This document shows positions 56,665 to 64,000 of a stretch of DNA of 64,000 nucleotides, in pieces. The notes below the pieces were generated by a model that saw only the letters and a list, made by a program, of their open reading frames with translations, did no database searches and was not told the origin of the DNA. Position numbers and translations under genes: made by a program. Each line of letters starts with the position of its first letter. Within the stretch, counting starts at the first letter, position 1. The DNA is from Halorubrum sp. CBA1229 (GTDB lineage: Archaea; Halobacteriota; Halobacteria; Halobacteriales; Haloferacaceae), in the NCBI RefSeq assembly GCF_003721435.2, contig NZ_CP054585.1:434001-498000 (forward strand), given 5' to 3'.

Positions 56665-57066
56665 TCAGTCGTCGAGCGCCTCGCTCTCGACCGCCTCCTT
56701 TCCCATCGCCCGCTCGACCGCGCGGTCGACGTGTCGCTCGCGGGCGCGGTCGACGAACTCCTCCGGCAGCTCCTCGATCTCGCCGGCCTGCACGCCCCAG
56801 AGCTTCACGTAGAGGCCGTCGGCCGGGAGCCAGGCGTCGGGGACGACCGGGAGGGTGTACGGGCCGTCGCCTATGAACACGGCGTCGATAGCGACGCCGA
56901 GCACGACCGGCGGGACCAGCCCGGCGACGCGGGCGACGACGTTCGCGGCCATCCCGATCACGAGCCAGTGGGCCTCGCCGGCGCCGTACTCCCGGACCAG
57001 TCGGAGGAGCGGCCGGTCGACCCGATCGCGGTACACCTCGAAGGCGTTGCAGTCGTCGGCAGCCAT
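56665..57066 (-). pseudogene. Truncated ABC-transporter permease remnant
   Basis: The 133-residue frame starts ATG at 57066. Residues about 1-75 (YRDRVDRPLLRLVREYGAG, then NVVARVAGLVPPVVLGVAIDAV and GPYTLPVVPDAWLPA) look like the first membrane helix and loop of haloarchaeal fused ABC exporters. The rest is a short charged stretch (EFVDRARERHVDRAV) with no transporter features. The other membrane helices and the ATPase domain are missing. It may be a dead remnant or a short derived protein; the frame is intact, so it may still be expressed. Confidence 0.55.
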
Positions 57067-57202
57067 GGGGATAGCATCCGTGCGAGCCGCATGTATCCGA
57101 CGGCTTCGGTCGGTTCGGCCGGGTTCGACGAACGCCCGGGCCGGCACCGTCCGGTTTAAGCCGAACGGAGACCATAATATCGCATCGCGGTCGTAATCGA
57201 CG

Positions 57203-58405
57203 ATGAGTGACGCACTGTCCGAGGGAGACGCCCTCCGCCGCATGTACCGGATCACCGCCGACCAGGAGCGTCCCTTCGAGGAGAAGCTTCCAGACCTGCT
57301 GGATCTCGGTCGCGCGTACCTCGACGTGGAGACCGGCTTCCTCACCGAGATCGACGGCGAGACGCAGGTCATCGTGGACGCGCGGGGCGACCACGAGCTG
57401 CTTCAGGCCGGGCGGAGCTGCCCGCTGTCGAAGGCGTACTGCAGGCGGACCGTGGACATGGACGGCGCGCTGACGGTCCAGCACGCCCGCGTGGAGGGGT
57501 GGGAGAGCGACGCCGCCTACGAGGAGTTCGGGCTGGAGGCGTACATCGGCGCGAAAGTCGTGGTCAGCCGCGAGGTGTACGGGACCTTCTGTTTCGCCGA
57601 TACGGTGGCTCGGGACCGTCCCTTCTCGGAGGACGAGGAGACGTTCGTGGAGCTGTTGGCCCAGTGGGTCGGCTACGAGCTGTTCCGGAAGCAGGCGACC
57701 GAACGCATGCAGCGGCAGCGCGACCAGTTGGAGGAGTTCTCCCGCGTCGTCTCGCACGACGTCCGGAACCCGCTCGGGATCCTCGACGGCTACCTCGACA
57801 TGGCGGAGGAGACCGGCGATCCGGAGCACTTCCAGCGGTGCCGCGACGCGGTCGACCGGATGGAGTCGCTGATCGACGACCTGCTCTTCCTCACCCGCGA
57901 GGGACAGACGATCGGGGGACGCGAGGAGGTCGACCTCGGGGACCTCGCCCGCGAGTCCTGGTCGTTCGTGAGCGCCGGGGACGCGACGCTGGCGGTCGAC
58001 ACCGACCGCGTCGCCCTCGGCGACTGGAGCCGCCTCCAGCAGGTGTTCGAGAACCTGTTCAGAAACAGTGTGGAGCATGGCTCCACTAGCAGCCGGGCGG
58101 AGCCCGGCGACAGTGTCGAGCACGGCGGCGCCGACGTGGCGATCCGAGTCGGCGACCTCCCGGACGGGTCGGGGATCTACGTCGAGGACGACGGCGCGGG
58201 GATTCCGGAGGCCGAGCGCGACGAGGTGTTCGTCGACGGCTACACCACCGGCGCGTCCGGCACCGGGCTAGGGCTGACGATCATCCAGCAGGTCGTCTCG
58301 GCGCACGGCTGGGAGATCGCCGTGACGGAGAGCGCCGCCGGCGGGGCCCGGTTCGAGATCACCGGGATGGAGTTCGTCGGGGACGGAACGAACGGCGACA
58401 GGTAG
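57203..58405 (+). CDS. GAF-domain sensor histidine kinase
   Basis: The protein has 400 residues. A GAF-like domain covers about residues 20-165 (LLDLGRAYLDVETGF, SYCRRTVDMDG-like region, GLEAYIGAKVVVS). The HisKA phospho-acceptor is H185 in SRVVSHDVRNPLG. HATPase motifs are the N-box FRNSVEHG (N288), DDGAGIPEAERDEVF and TGLGLTIIQ. The N-box is followed by an added segment that repeats the SVEHG string. No transmembrane helix is seen, so it senses a cytoplasmic signal. No response regulator lies nearby. Confidence 0.9.
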   Translation: MSDALSEGDALRRMYRITADQERPFEEKLPDLLDLGRAYLDVETGFLTEIDGETQVIVDARGDHELLQAGRSCPLSKAYCRRTVDMDGALTVQHARVEGWESDAAYEEFGLEAYIGAKVVVSREVYGTFCFADTVARDRPFSEDEETFVELLAQWVGYELFRKQATERMQRQRDQLEEFSRVVSHDVRNPLGILDGYLDMAEETGDPEHFQRCRDAVDRMESLIDDLLFLTREGQTIGGREEVDLGDLARESWSFVSAGDATLAVDTDRVALGDWSRLQQVFENLFRNSVEHGSTSSRAEPGDSVEHGGADVAIRVGDLPDGSGIYVEDDGAGIPEAERDEVFVDGYTTGASGTGLGLTIIQQVVSAHGWEIAVTESAAGGARFEITGMEFVGDGTNGDR

Positions 58406-58551
58406 CGAGGGGTCAGTTGTGGTCTCCGTCGGGTGACGCTCCGTCTCGGTTGCGGTCGATACGGACACGGCAGCGAGCGATTGCGGGAGTGAGTGTAGTA
58501 CGTCGTGAGCGAAGTCGTTTATAACCCCGATCGTGGTGTCGCTGTCAGATT

Positions 58552-58803
58552 TTTATAAGTGATCGACGCTTCCGCGGTGAAGGTCTCCAAAGCCCCAGCC
58601 GCTCGTTTTAAGTAGCTGATCCAATTTTGACGGTGAACACCTCCAAAGCCCCACCCCGCCCGCACCGCAACCGCACCTCACACCTCCCCAGCCTCGCGGT
58701 TCGCGCTCTGCGAGCGCTCACCGCGTCCCTCGCGGGCTGGCTCGCGGCCGCCGGTGGCGGCCGCTCGCAGGCGCGCCGACCGCATCCGCCTTTTATAAGT
58801 AAT
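58552..58803 (+). repeat. Non-coding repeat locus B (TTTATAAGTRAT-bounded)
   Basis: The locus starts with TTTATAAGTGAT (58552-58563) and ends with TTTATAAGTAAT (58792-58803), the same 12 bases as the left end of locus A. Two GGTGAA...CTCCAAAGCCCC blocks occur at 58576-58600 and 58632-58652, the second after a degenerate TTTTAAGTAGCTGAT. ACCTCACACCTCCCCAGCC (58674-58692) is followed by a variable hairpin (CGCGGT/ACCGCG and GCGCTC/GAGCGC) and a perfect 9-base hairpin (58744-58764). The locus lies in the convergent gap between the kinase and purH. The 58406-58822 gap holds no other supported gene. Confidence 0.75.
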
Positions 58804-58822
58804 CCTCGCCGTCGCTCACCGG

Positions 58823-60460
58823 TTAGTCGTGACGGAAGCAGCGCGAGCCGGTGAACGCCATCGCCATGTCGTGCTCGTCGGCGGCGGCGATCACGTCCTC
58901 GTCGTTGACGGAGCCGCCCGGCTGGATCACGGCCTCGATCCCGGCCTCGGCGGCCTCCTCGACGGCGTCCGGAAACGGGAAGAAGGCGTCAGAGGCCATC
59001 ACGGCGCCCTCCGCGGACTTGCCCTCCGCGTCCTTCTCGGCCTTCATCGCCGCGAGCGTCACGGCGTCGACGCGGGACACCTGCCCCATCCCGACGCCGA
59101 CCGTCTCGGTGCCGGTCGCGAACAGGATGCCGTTCGACTTGACGTGTTTGAGCGTCTTCCACGCGAACAGCATCGTCTCCAGCTGCTCGTCGGTTGGTTC
59201 GCGCTCGGTGACGATCTCCAGGTCCGCGACGGTCGGCGACTGGAAGTCCCGCTCCTGCACGAGTCGCCCGCCGACGACCGGTTTCTCGGTGAACCGCTCG
59301 GAGAAGCGGTCCACGCCCTCGCCGAGCGGGCCGACGTCGAGCACGCGGAGGTTCCCCTTCTCGCGGAGCACGTCGAGCGCGCTGTCGGTGTAGCCGGGCG
59401 CGACGACGACCTCCTTGAACGAGTCGGCGACCGCGGTCGCGGTGTCGGCGTCGCACTCGCGGTTCAGGGCGACGATGCCGCCGAACGCCGACTTCGCGTC
59501 GGTGCGGAGCGCGCGGTCGTACGCGTCCGCGAGGGTGTCGCTCGTCGCGCAGCCGGCGGGGTTGGTGTGCTTGATCACCGCGGCCGCGGGCTCCTCGAAC
59601 TCCTTCACGAGGTTCAGCGCCGCGTCGGCGTCGTTGTAGTTGTTGTACCCCATCCCCTTCGCGCCGGGGTTCAACTGGTCGGCGCCGACGACGCTCGCCT
59701 CCTCGCAGCCGTCGTCCGCGTAGAGCGCGGCGTCCTGGTGCGGGTTCTCGCCGTAACGGAGCGTGTCGGCGCGCTCCTCGGAGGCGAACCGGCGCTCCGG
59801 GAAGTCGCCGCCGGCGTCGCCCTCGACGGTCACGCCGGTCACTTCGCCGACCGGTCCGTCCCCGTCGGCGTCCCCGTCCTCGCCGCCCTCGCGCTCGACC
59901 GTCACGCGGCCCTCGGCGAACCACCGGACCGCCCGCGGGTACGCCGTGAACTCCGCGTCGTGAAGCACCCGGTCTTTCAGCGAGTCCGCGTCGTCGTCGC
60001 CGTAGACGGGGACCGGCTCCTGCGTGACGATCGGGCCGTCGTCGATCTCCTCGGTGACGACGTGGACCGTACAGCCCGTCGTCCGGACGCCGGCGTCGAG
60101 CACCTGCTCGTGGGCGTCCATGCCCGGGAACGCCGGGAGCAGCGAGGGGTGGACGTTCAGCGTCGTCGGCGCCGCGTCGAGGAACTCGTCGGTGAGCACG
60201 CGCATGTACCCGTCGAGGCAGACCAGGTCGAAGTCGTAGTCGGCGAGCCGGTCTAAGATCCGTCGCTCGTGGGACGCGCGCGACTCGCCCTCCTCCCGCT
60301 CGACGACCTCGGTCGGGATACGTCGCTCCGTCGCGGCCTCCAACACGGGCGCCTGCTCTCGGTTCGTCAGGACAACGGACAGCTCCGCGCCGCCCGGCGC
60401 GACGTCGGCGATGTGTCTGAGGTTCCGCCCCCGGTTGCTCGCGAGTCCGGCGATCTTCAT
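58823..60460 (-). CDS. purH: PurN-like/PurH (AICAR transformylase) fusion enzyme
   Basis: The protein has 545 residues. Residues about 1-190 resemble phosphoribosylglycinamide formyltransferase (KIAGLASNRGRNLRHI, NVHPSLLPAFPGMDAHEQ, GCTVHVVTEEIDDGPI). From about residue 230 on is the AICAR transformylase (LRYGENPHQDAAL, KHTNPAGCA, DAFFPFPD, RCFRHD). The IMP cyclohydrolase domain of bacterial PurH is absent, as is known for haloarchaeal versions, where another enzyme may close the ring. ATG at 60460 begins the conserved formyltransferase fold. It is divergent from purB. Confidence 0.9.
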   Translation of the reverse strand: MKIAGLASNRGRNLRHIADVAPGGAELSVVLTNREQAPVLEAATERRIPTEVVEREEGESRASHERRILDRLADYDFDLVCLDGYMRVLTDEFLDAAPTTLNVHPSLLPAFPGMDAHEQVLDAGVRTTGCTVHVVTEEIDDGPIVTQEPVPVYGDDDADSLKDRVLHDAEFTAYPRAVRWFAEGRVTVEREGGEDGDADGDGPVGEVTGVTVEGDAGGDFPERRFASEERADTLRYGENPHQDAALYADDGCEEASVVGADQLNPGAKGMGYNNYNDADAALNLVKEFEEPAAAVIKHTNPAGCATSDTLADAYDRALRTDAKSAFGGIVALNRECDADTATAVADSFKEVVVAPGYTDSALDVLREKGNLRVLDVGPLGEGVDRFSERFTEKPVVGGRLVQERDFQSPTVADLEIVTEREPTDEQLETMLFAWKTLKHVKSNGILFATGTETVGVGMGQVSRVDAVTLAAMKAEKDAEGKSAEGAVMASDAFFPFPDAVEEAAEAGIEAVIQPGGSVNDEDVIAAADEHDMAMAFTGSRCFRHD

Positions 60461-60628
60461 ACGAGACTGGTCCGACCGATCGCGTATATCGATTGCGGTC
60501 CGTCCCGTCCGAGTATCCACGTTTACGGATAATATCCGCCACCCGGGCGGGGAAAGGCGATGAACCTATCCACGTCCGTGCGTCACGCCATCGACACGCT
60601 TTTGCTGGCTCCGGAGGCAGTCGCAAAC

Positions 60629-62068
60629 ATGACGGACCACGCCATCTCGGGCCTGTCGCGGTCGGACCCCCTCGCCGCCGTCTCGCCGCTGGACGGCCGA
60701 TACGCCTCCCGCACCGCGCCGCTGTCGCCGTACGCGAGCGAGGCCGCGCTCATGCGCGCCCGGACCCGCGTCGAGGTCGAGTACCTGATCGAGCTGGCCG
60801 CGCTCGACGCGACCCCGATCGCGCTCGACGACGACGCCGAGGCGGGGCTGCGCGACGTCGTCGAGGAGTTCTCGGCCGAGGACGCGCGACTCATAAAGGC
60901 GCTCGAGGTCGAGGGCGCCGAGGGGTACGCCGCGACCAACCACGACGTGAAGGCGGTCGAGTACTTCCTCCGGGTGCGACTGGACGGGTTAGACGAGTCG
61001 GGAGCGATCGCCGACGCGGAGGCGCTGTACCCGTGGATCCACTTCGGGCTCACCAGCGAGGACGTCAACAACCTCGCGCACCGGCTCCTTCTCAAGCCCG
61101 CGGTGAGCGAAGTGCTCGTGCCCGCGGTCCGCGAGGTCCGGGACGCCCTCGTCGACCTCGCGCAGGAGCACCGGGAGACGCCGATGCTCGCGCGCACCCA
61201 CGGCCAGCCCGCGACGCCGACGACGTTCGGCAAGGAGATGGCGGTGTACGCCTCGCGGCTCGGCCGCGCGCTCGGCCGCGTCGTCGTCGCGAACGGCGAC
61301 CTCTCCGGGAAGCTGGCGGGCGCCTCGGGGGCGTACGCCGCCCACGACGCCGCCTACCCGGACGTCGACTGGCGGGCGTTCTCCCGGTCGTTCGTGCACG
61401 GCCTCGATCTGGAGCACACGCCGCTGGCGACGCAGGTGAACCCCTGCGACGACCTCGCGGCGCTGTTCGACGCGCTTCGCGGGGTCAACAACGTGCTCCT
61501 CGATCTGGACCTGGACGCGTGGCTCTACGTCTCCGACCGGTACCTCGGCCAGCGGGCGGTCGAGGGCGAGACCGGCTCCTCGACGATGCCGCACAAGGTG
61601 AACCCGATCGACTTCGAGAACAGCGAGGGGAACCTCTCGAAGGCGAACAGCGACCTCACCTTCCTCGGCGACTACGTGACGAGCTCGCGGCTCCAGCGCG
61701 ACCTCTCCGACTCCACGGTCAAGCGCAACGTCGGCGCCGCCTTGGCGCACTGCCTCATCGGCTACGGGAAGGCCGAGAGCGGGCTCGCGAAGGTCGTCCC
61801 GAACGAGGCGGTGATGCGCGAGGAGCTGGCGGCGACCCCCGAGGTGATCGGCGAGGCCGTCCAGACGATCCTCCGGCGCGAGGGCGACACCGACGCCTAC
61901 GAGCGCGTGAAGGAACTGACGCGGGGGCGGTCGGTGACGCTCGAGGACTTCCGCGAGCTGTTCGCCGACCTCGACGTCGACGAGGACGTGCGCGAGGAGC
62001 TGCGGGAGCTGACGCCGGCGGGATACGTCGGCGTCGCCGACGACCTCGTCGACGAGATCGACGAGTAG
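60629..62068 (+). CDS. purB: Adenylosuccinate lyase
   Basis: The protein has 479 residues. The signature GSSTMPHKVNPIDFEN (about residues 322-337), HFGLTSEDVNNLAHR and ARTHGQPATPTTFGKEM (about residues 187-203) are the three conserved fumarase/ASL-superfamily regions. It splits SAICAR and adenylosuccinate in purine synthesis, a pathway shared with the divergent PurN-PurH gene. ATG at 60629 is preferred over 60560 because MTDHAISGLSRSDPLAAVSPLDGRY matches the usual start; the upstream 23 residues look non-coding. Confidence 0.95.
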   Translation: MTDHAISGLSRSDPLAAVSPLDGRYASRTAPLSPYASEAALMRARTRVEVEYLIELAALDATPIALDDDAEAGLRDVVEEFSAEDARLIKALEVEGAEGYAATNHDVKAVEYFLRVRLDGLDESGAIADAEALYPWIHFGLTSEDVNNLAHRLLLKPAVSEVLVPAVREVRDALVDLAQEHRETPMLARTHGQPATPTTFGKEMAVYASRLGRALGRVVVANGDLSGKLAGASGAYAAHDAAYPDVDWRAFSRSFVHGLDLEHTPLATQVNPCDDLAALFDALRGVNNVLLDLDLDAWLYVSDRYLGQRAVEGETGSSTMPHKVNPIDFENSEGNLSKANSDLTFLGDYVTSSRLQRDLSDSTVKRNVGAALAHCLIGYGKAESGLAKVVPNEAVMREELAATPEVIGEAVQTILRREGDTDAYERVKELTRGRSVTLEDFRELFADLDVDEDVREELRELTPAGYVGVADDLVDEIDE

Positions 62069-62148
62069 GCGCCTCCTCGCGAACGACCGCGAGGACACCC
62101 GGATCGGCGCCACAAGAGGTTTATCCGTCGCGTGAGCAGGTGCGGCCG

Positions 62149-62487
62149 ATGCCCTCCGACAACGACGACGAGACCGAGTACTCCGTCTTCGGCAACGAAC
62201 CGAGCGGCGAGTGGGCCGACGCGGAAGACGACGGTCGCGCGGACCCCGACTCGGCTCGAACCGAAGGACAGCACGAGTCGCTGGCGACCGGGGACGGCGA
62301 CGGCTGCCCGAAGTGCGGTAGCGAGGAGACGGAGACCGACGAGATCGCGACGAGCGGGACCGGTCTCACCAAGATGTTCGACGTCCAGAACCGCGCGTTC
62401 GTCGTGGTCTCGTGCGCGAACTGCGGCTACTCGGAGCTTTATAAGGGACAGTCGAAGGGGAACGCCATCGACTTCTTCGTCGGCTGA
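62149..62487 (+). CDS. Zinc-ribbon protein (nucleic-acid-binding type)
   Basis: The protein has 112 residues. The N-terminal half is acidic and probably disordered. The C-terminal half has two CxxC pairs (CPKCGS and CANCGY) around a beta segment (TKMFDVQNRAFVVVS) and ends ELYKGQSKGNAIDFFVG. This resembles the Zn-ribbon proteins annotated as nucleic-acid-binding. It may bind RNA polymerase or DNA; the exact role is unknown. It follows purB on the same strand by 80 bases. Confidence 0.83.
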   Translation: MPSDNDDETEYSVFGNEPSGEWADAEDDGRADPDSARTEGQHESLATGDGDGCPKCGSEETETDEIATSGTGLTKMFDVQNRAFVVVSCANCGYSELYKGQSKGNAIDFFVG

Positions 62488-62597
62488 GCGGGTCGCGGCG
62501 ACGGCTTCCGGGGTCGAATCGCGACGATGCTCGGGACCGCTCCGTGTCGCGTCGAGCGACCGATTTATGTCGATAGCGCGACCGGTTTCGAGCGCGT

Positions 62598-63404
62598 ATG
62601 GTCTCCCTCCGTCAGCCCTCCGGTATTCCGGTCGTCGGCGTCCTCGTCGACGGCCGAACGTACAGGCACCTGTTGTACCTCCTGCTCTCGGTCCCGCTCG
62701 GGTTCGTCTACTCGACGCTGTTCACGTTCGGCGTCGCGTTCGGGCTCCTCCTCTCCGTCGCCCTCGTCGGGGTCGTAATCCTGCTGGCGACCCTGATCGG
62801 CTCCCGACTGGTCGCCGGCTTCGAGCGGTGGCTCGCGAACGCGCTGCTCGGCACGGGGCTGTCCCGGCCCGACGATCTCGTCGACGCCCAAGGCGCGCTC
62901 GCGGGCGTCAAGAAGTACGTCGACGCCCGCTCGACGTGGGCGGGGCTCGGGTTCCTCTCGCTGAAGTTCTGGGTGAGCCTCTTCGCGTTCGTTCCCCTCG
63001 TCCTGTTGGCGAACGCGCTCCCGCTGGTCGCCGCGCCGCTCCGGTACCCGTACACGGCCGGCTTCGGCGAGGTCAACGGCGAACCCGTGACGTGGGCGAT
63101 CGACACGCTCCCGGAGGCGCTGGTCGCGCTCCCGCTCGGGGTCGTCGGCGTTCTCCTCGCGCTCCACCTCACGAACCTCGTCGCCTACGCGGCCCGGCAG
63201 ATGGCCGTCGCGCTGCTCGGCCGCCGAGAGACCGGGTCGGCTTCGGGACCGGAGGGCGACGGCGCGCCCGCCGGCGCCGGAGACGCGGGTGACGCCGACG
63301 GCGAGTTCGACTTCGTGGACGATCCAGCCCCCGCCGACCGCGACCCCGACAACCGCGAGCCCGACGACCGCGGCGACGACGACCGCGGCGACGACGGCGA
63401 TTGA
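62598..63404 (+). CDS. Sensor-domain-like membrane protein
   Basis: The protein has 268 residues. Five or six hydrophobic helices (about residues 24-70, 120-145, 172-196) resemble the putative sensor domain seen at the N-terminus of some two-component proteins. No kinase or output domain follows. Instead the C-terminal 70 residues are a hydrophilic acidic tail with repeated DxDDR units (RDPDNREPDDRGDDDRGDD). A CGATTTATG stretch about 30 bases upstream may be the TATA region. Confidence 0.65.
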   Translation: MVSLRQPSGIPVVGVLVDGRTYRHLLYLLLSVPLGFVYSTLFTFGVAFGLLLSVALVGVVILLATLIGSRLVAGFERWLANALLGTGLSRPDDLVDAQGALAGVKKYVDARSTWAGLGFLSLKFWVSLFAFVPLVLLANALPLVAAPLRYPYTAGFGEVNGEPVTWAIDTLPEALVALPLGVVGVLLALHLTNLVAYAARQMAVALLGRRETGSASGPEGDGAPAGAGDAGDADGEFDFVDDPAPADRDPDNREPDDRGDDDRGDDGD

Positions 63405-63454
63405 GTCGAGGACGCCCCCGAGCGACTTATTCGCGTGCGGGCGTCAGGGCGGAT

Positions 63455-64000
63455 ATGGCACCGACGCTGGTCAACGCCGCGTTCGGCGCGCTGCTCGGGG
63501 CCGCCCTGCTGGGCGCCGCTTTCGACCGGCGGTCCGTCGCGGTCGTCGTCGCGGCCGCGGTCCTCCCCGACCTCGACGCGGTCGCGAGCCTCGCGGTCCC
63601 GGGCGCGACGAACGCGCTCCTCCACGCCGTCTGGCTCCCCCTCACCGCCGGGGTCGTCCTCTACTGGGACACCCGGCTGCGCGACGCCTCGCGGCTCCGC
63701 GAGCGGGCCGGGTGGCGCGGCGTCCGGGTCGCGTGGGTCGCGCTCGCGGCGTTCCTCGTCGCCGGCGTCGGCCCGGACCTGTTCGGCAGCGAGGGTGTGA
63801 ACCTGCTGTACCCGCTCGGCGACGCCTACTACCTCGTCAACGGCGGGTTCCTCTTCTCGACGGAGGACGGGATCGTCCAGACGTTCGTCTCGTTCGGCGC
63901 GGAGGGATCCGGGGTCCTCCCCCTGGAGACGCTCGGAACGACCGACTCGTACGCTATCCCGACGTTTATAAACCCCGACGGGCGGCCGGGGCTCTCGCTC
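63455..64000 (+). CDS. Membrane-bound metal-dependent hydrolase-like protein (5' part of gene)
   Basis: The frame starts with ATG at 63455 and continues past the window edge, with 182 codons visible. Several hydrophobic helices and the early AAVLPDLDAVASL motif (about residues 37-49) match the YdjM-like family annotated as membrane-bound metal-dependent hydrolases. The aspartates there would bind metal. No other catalytic motif can be checked in the visible part. Confidence 0.65.
   Translation, partial: MAPTLVNAAFGALLGAALLGAAFDRRSVAVVVAAAVLPDLDAVASLAVPGATNALLHAVWLPLTAGVVLYWDTRLRDASRLRERAGWRGVRVAWVALAAFLVAGVGPDLFGSEGVNLLYPLGDAYYLVNGGFLFSTEDGIVQTFVSFGAEGSGVLPLETLGTTDSYAIPTFINPDGRPGLSL

Overview
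The window is GC-rich chromosomal DNA from a haloarchaeon, most likely Halorubrum or a close relative in the Haloferacales. The predicted proteins are strongly acidic. Many genes look leaderless, with a TATA-like box about 25 bases before the start codon. Several archaeal landmarks are present: gyrB-gyrA, ftsZ1-secE-spt5, archaeosortase A with PGF-CTERM substrates, a Dph5 diphthine synthase, archaeal D-aminoacyl-tRNA deacylase, a gamma/alpha-fused 2-oxoacid:ferredoxin oxidoreductase, and Tat-type lipoproteins. The species call is an inference.

Layout. 1-527 is the start of an AlaX editing protein gene. 690-11935 is a type IV pilus-like assembly locus: a pilin-like protein with a beta-repeat C-terminus on the plus strand faces a minus-strand operon of one PilB-type ATPase, one PilC-type membrane platform and five small membrane-anchored pilin-like proteins. 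12043-13590 holds a DUF1405-type membrane protein, an AT-rich gap with a small one-helix protein gene, and tRNA-Arg(CCT) with snap-back hairpins. 13645-17113 has tatA, a peroxiredoxin, an acyl/acetyl-CoA synthetase and a lipoprotein. 17264-21768 is gyrBA. 21913-25500 has an RNA-ligase-like protein lacking the catalytic lysine, an iron-type alcohol dehydrogenase and a PGF-CTERM surface protein. 25706-33915 has ileS, an acetyltransferase, an Lrp regulator, korAB and dph5.

33995-36665 has two CBS-domain proteins flanking two tiny membrane proteins, then an MgtC/DUF4010 membrane protein. 36781-41367 has artA, spt5, secE, ftsZ1 and dtdA. 41885-47820 has a Ca/Na exchanger, a PhzF protein, a phosphodiesterase-family protein, an HNH-like protein and smaller genes. 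48076-51417 encodes a very large mosaic surface protein. 51488-62487 has a small HEWD protein, gltB, a truncated ABC-transporter remnant, a GAF histidine kinase, a PurN-PurH fusion, purB and a zinc-ribbon protein. The window ends inside a membrane protein gene at 64000.

Links between genes. ArtA (36781-37743) is predicted to process the two PGF-CTERM proteins (24253-25500 and 48076-51417). TatA fits the two RR-leader lipoproteins. PurH-type and PurB enzymes are divergent neighbours in one pathway. The most unusual structure is a non-coding repeat family at two loci, 41467-41842 and 58552-58803. Both loci are bounded by TTTATAAGTAAT-like sequences, share GGTGAACACCTCCAAAGCC-type blocks, and keep two stem-loops at matching places although the stem sequences differ. 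It looks like a transcribed structured RNA or a non-autonomous mobile repeat.
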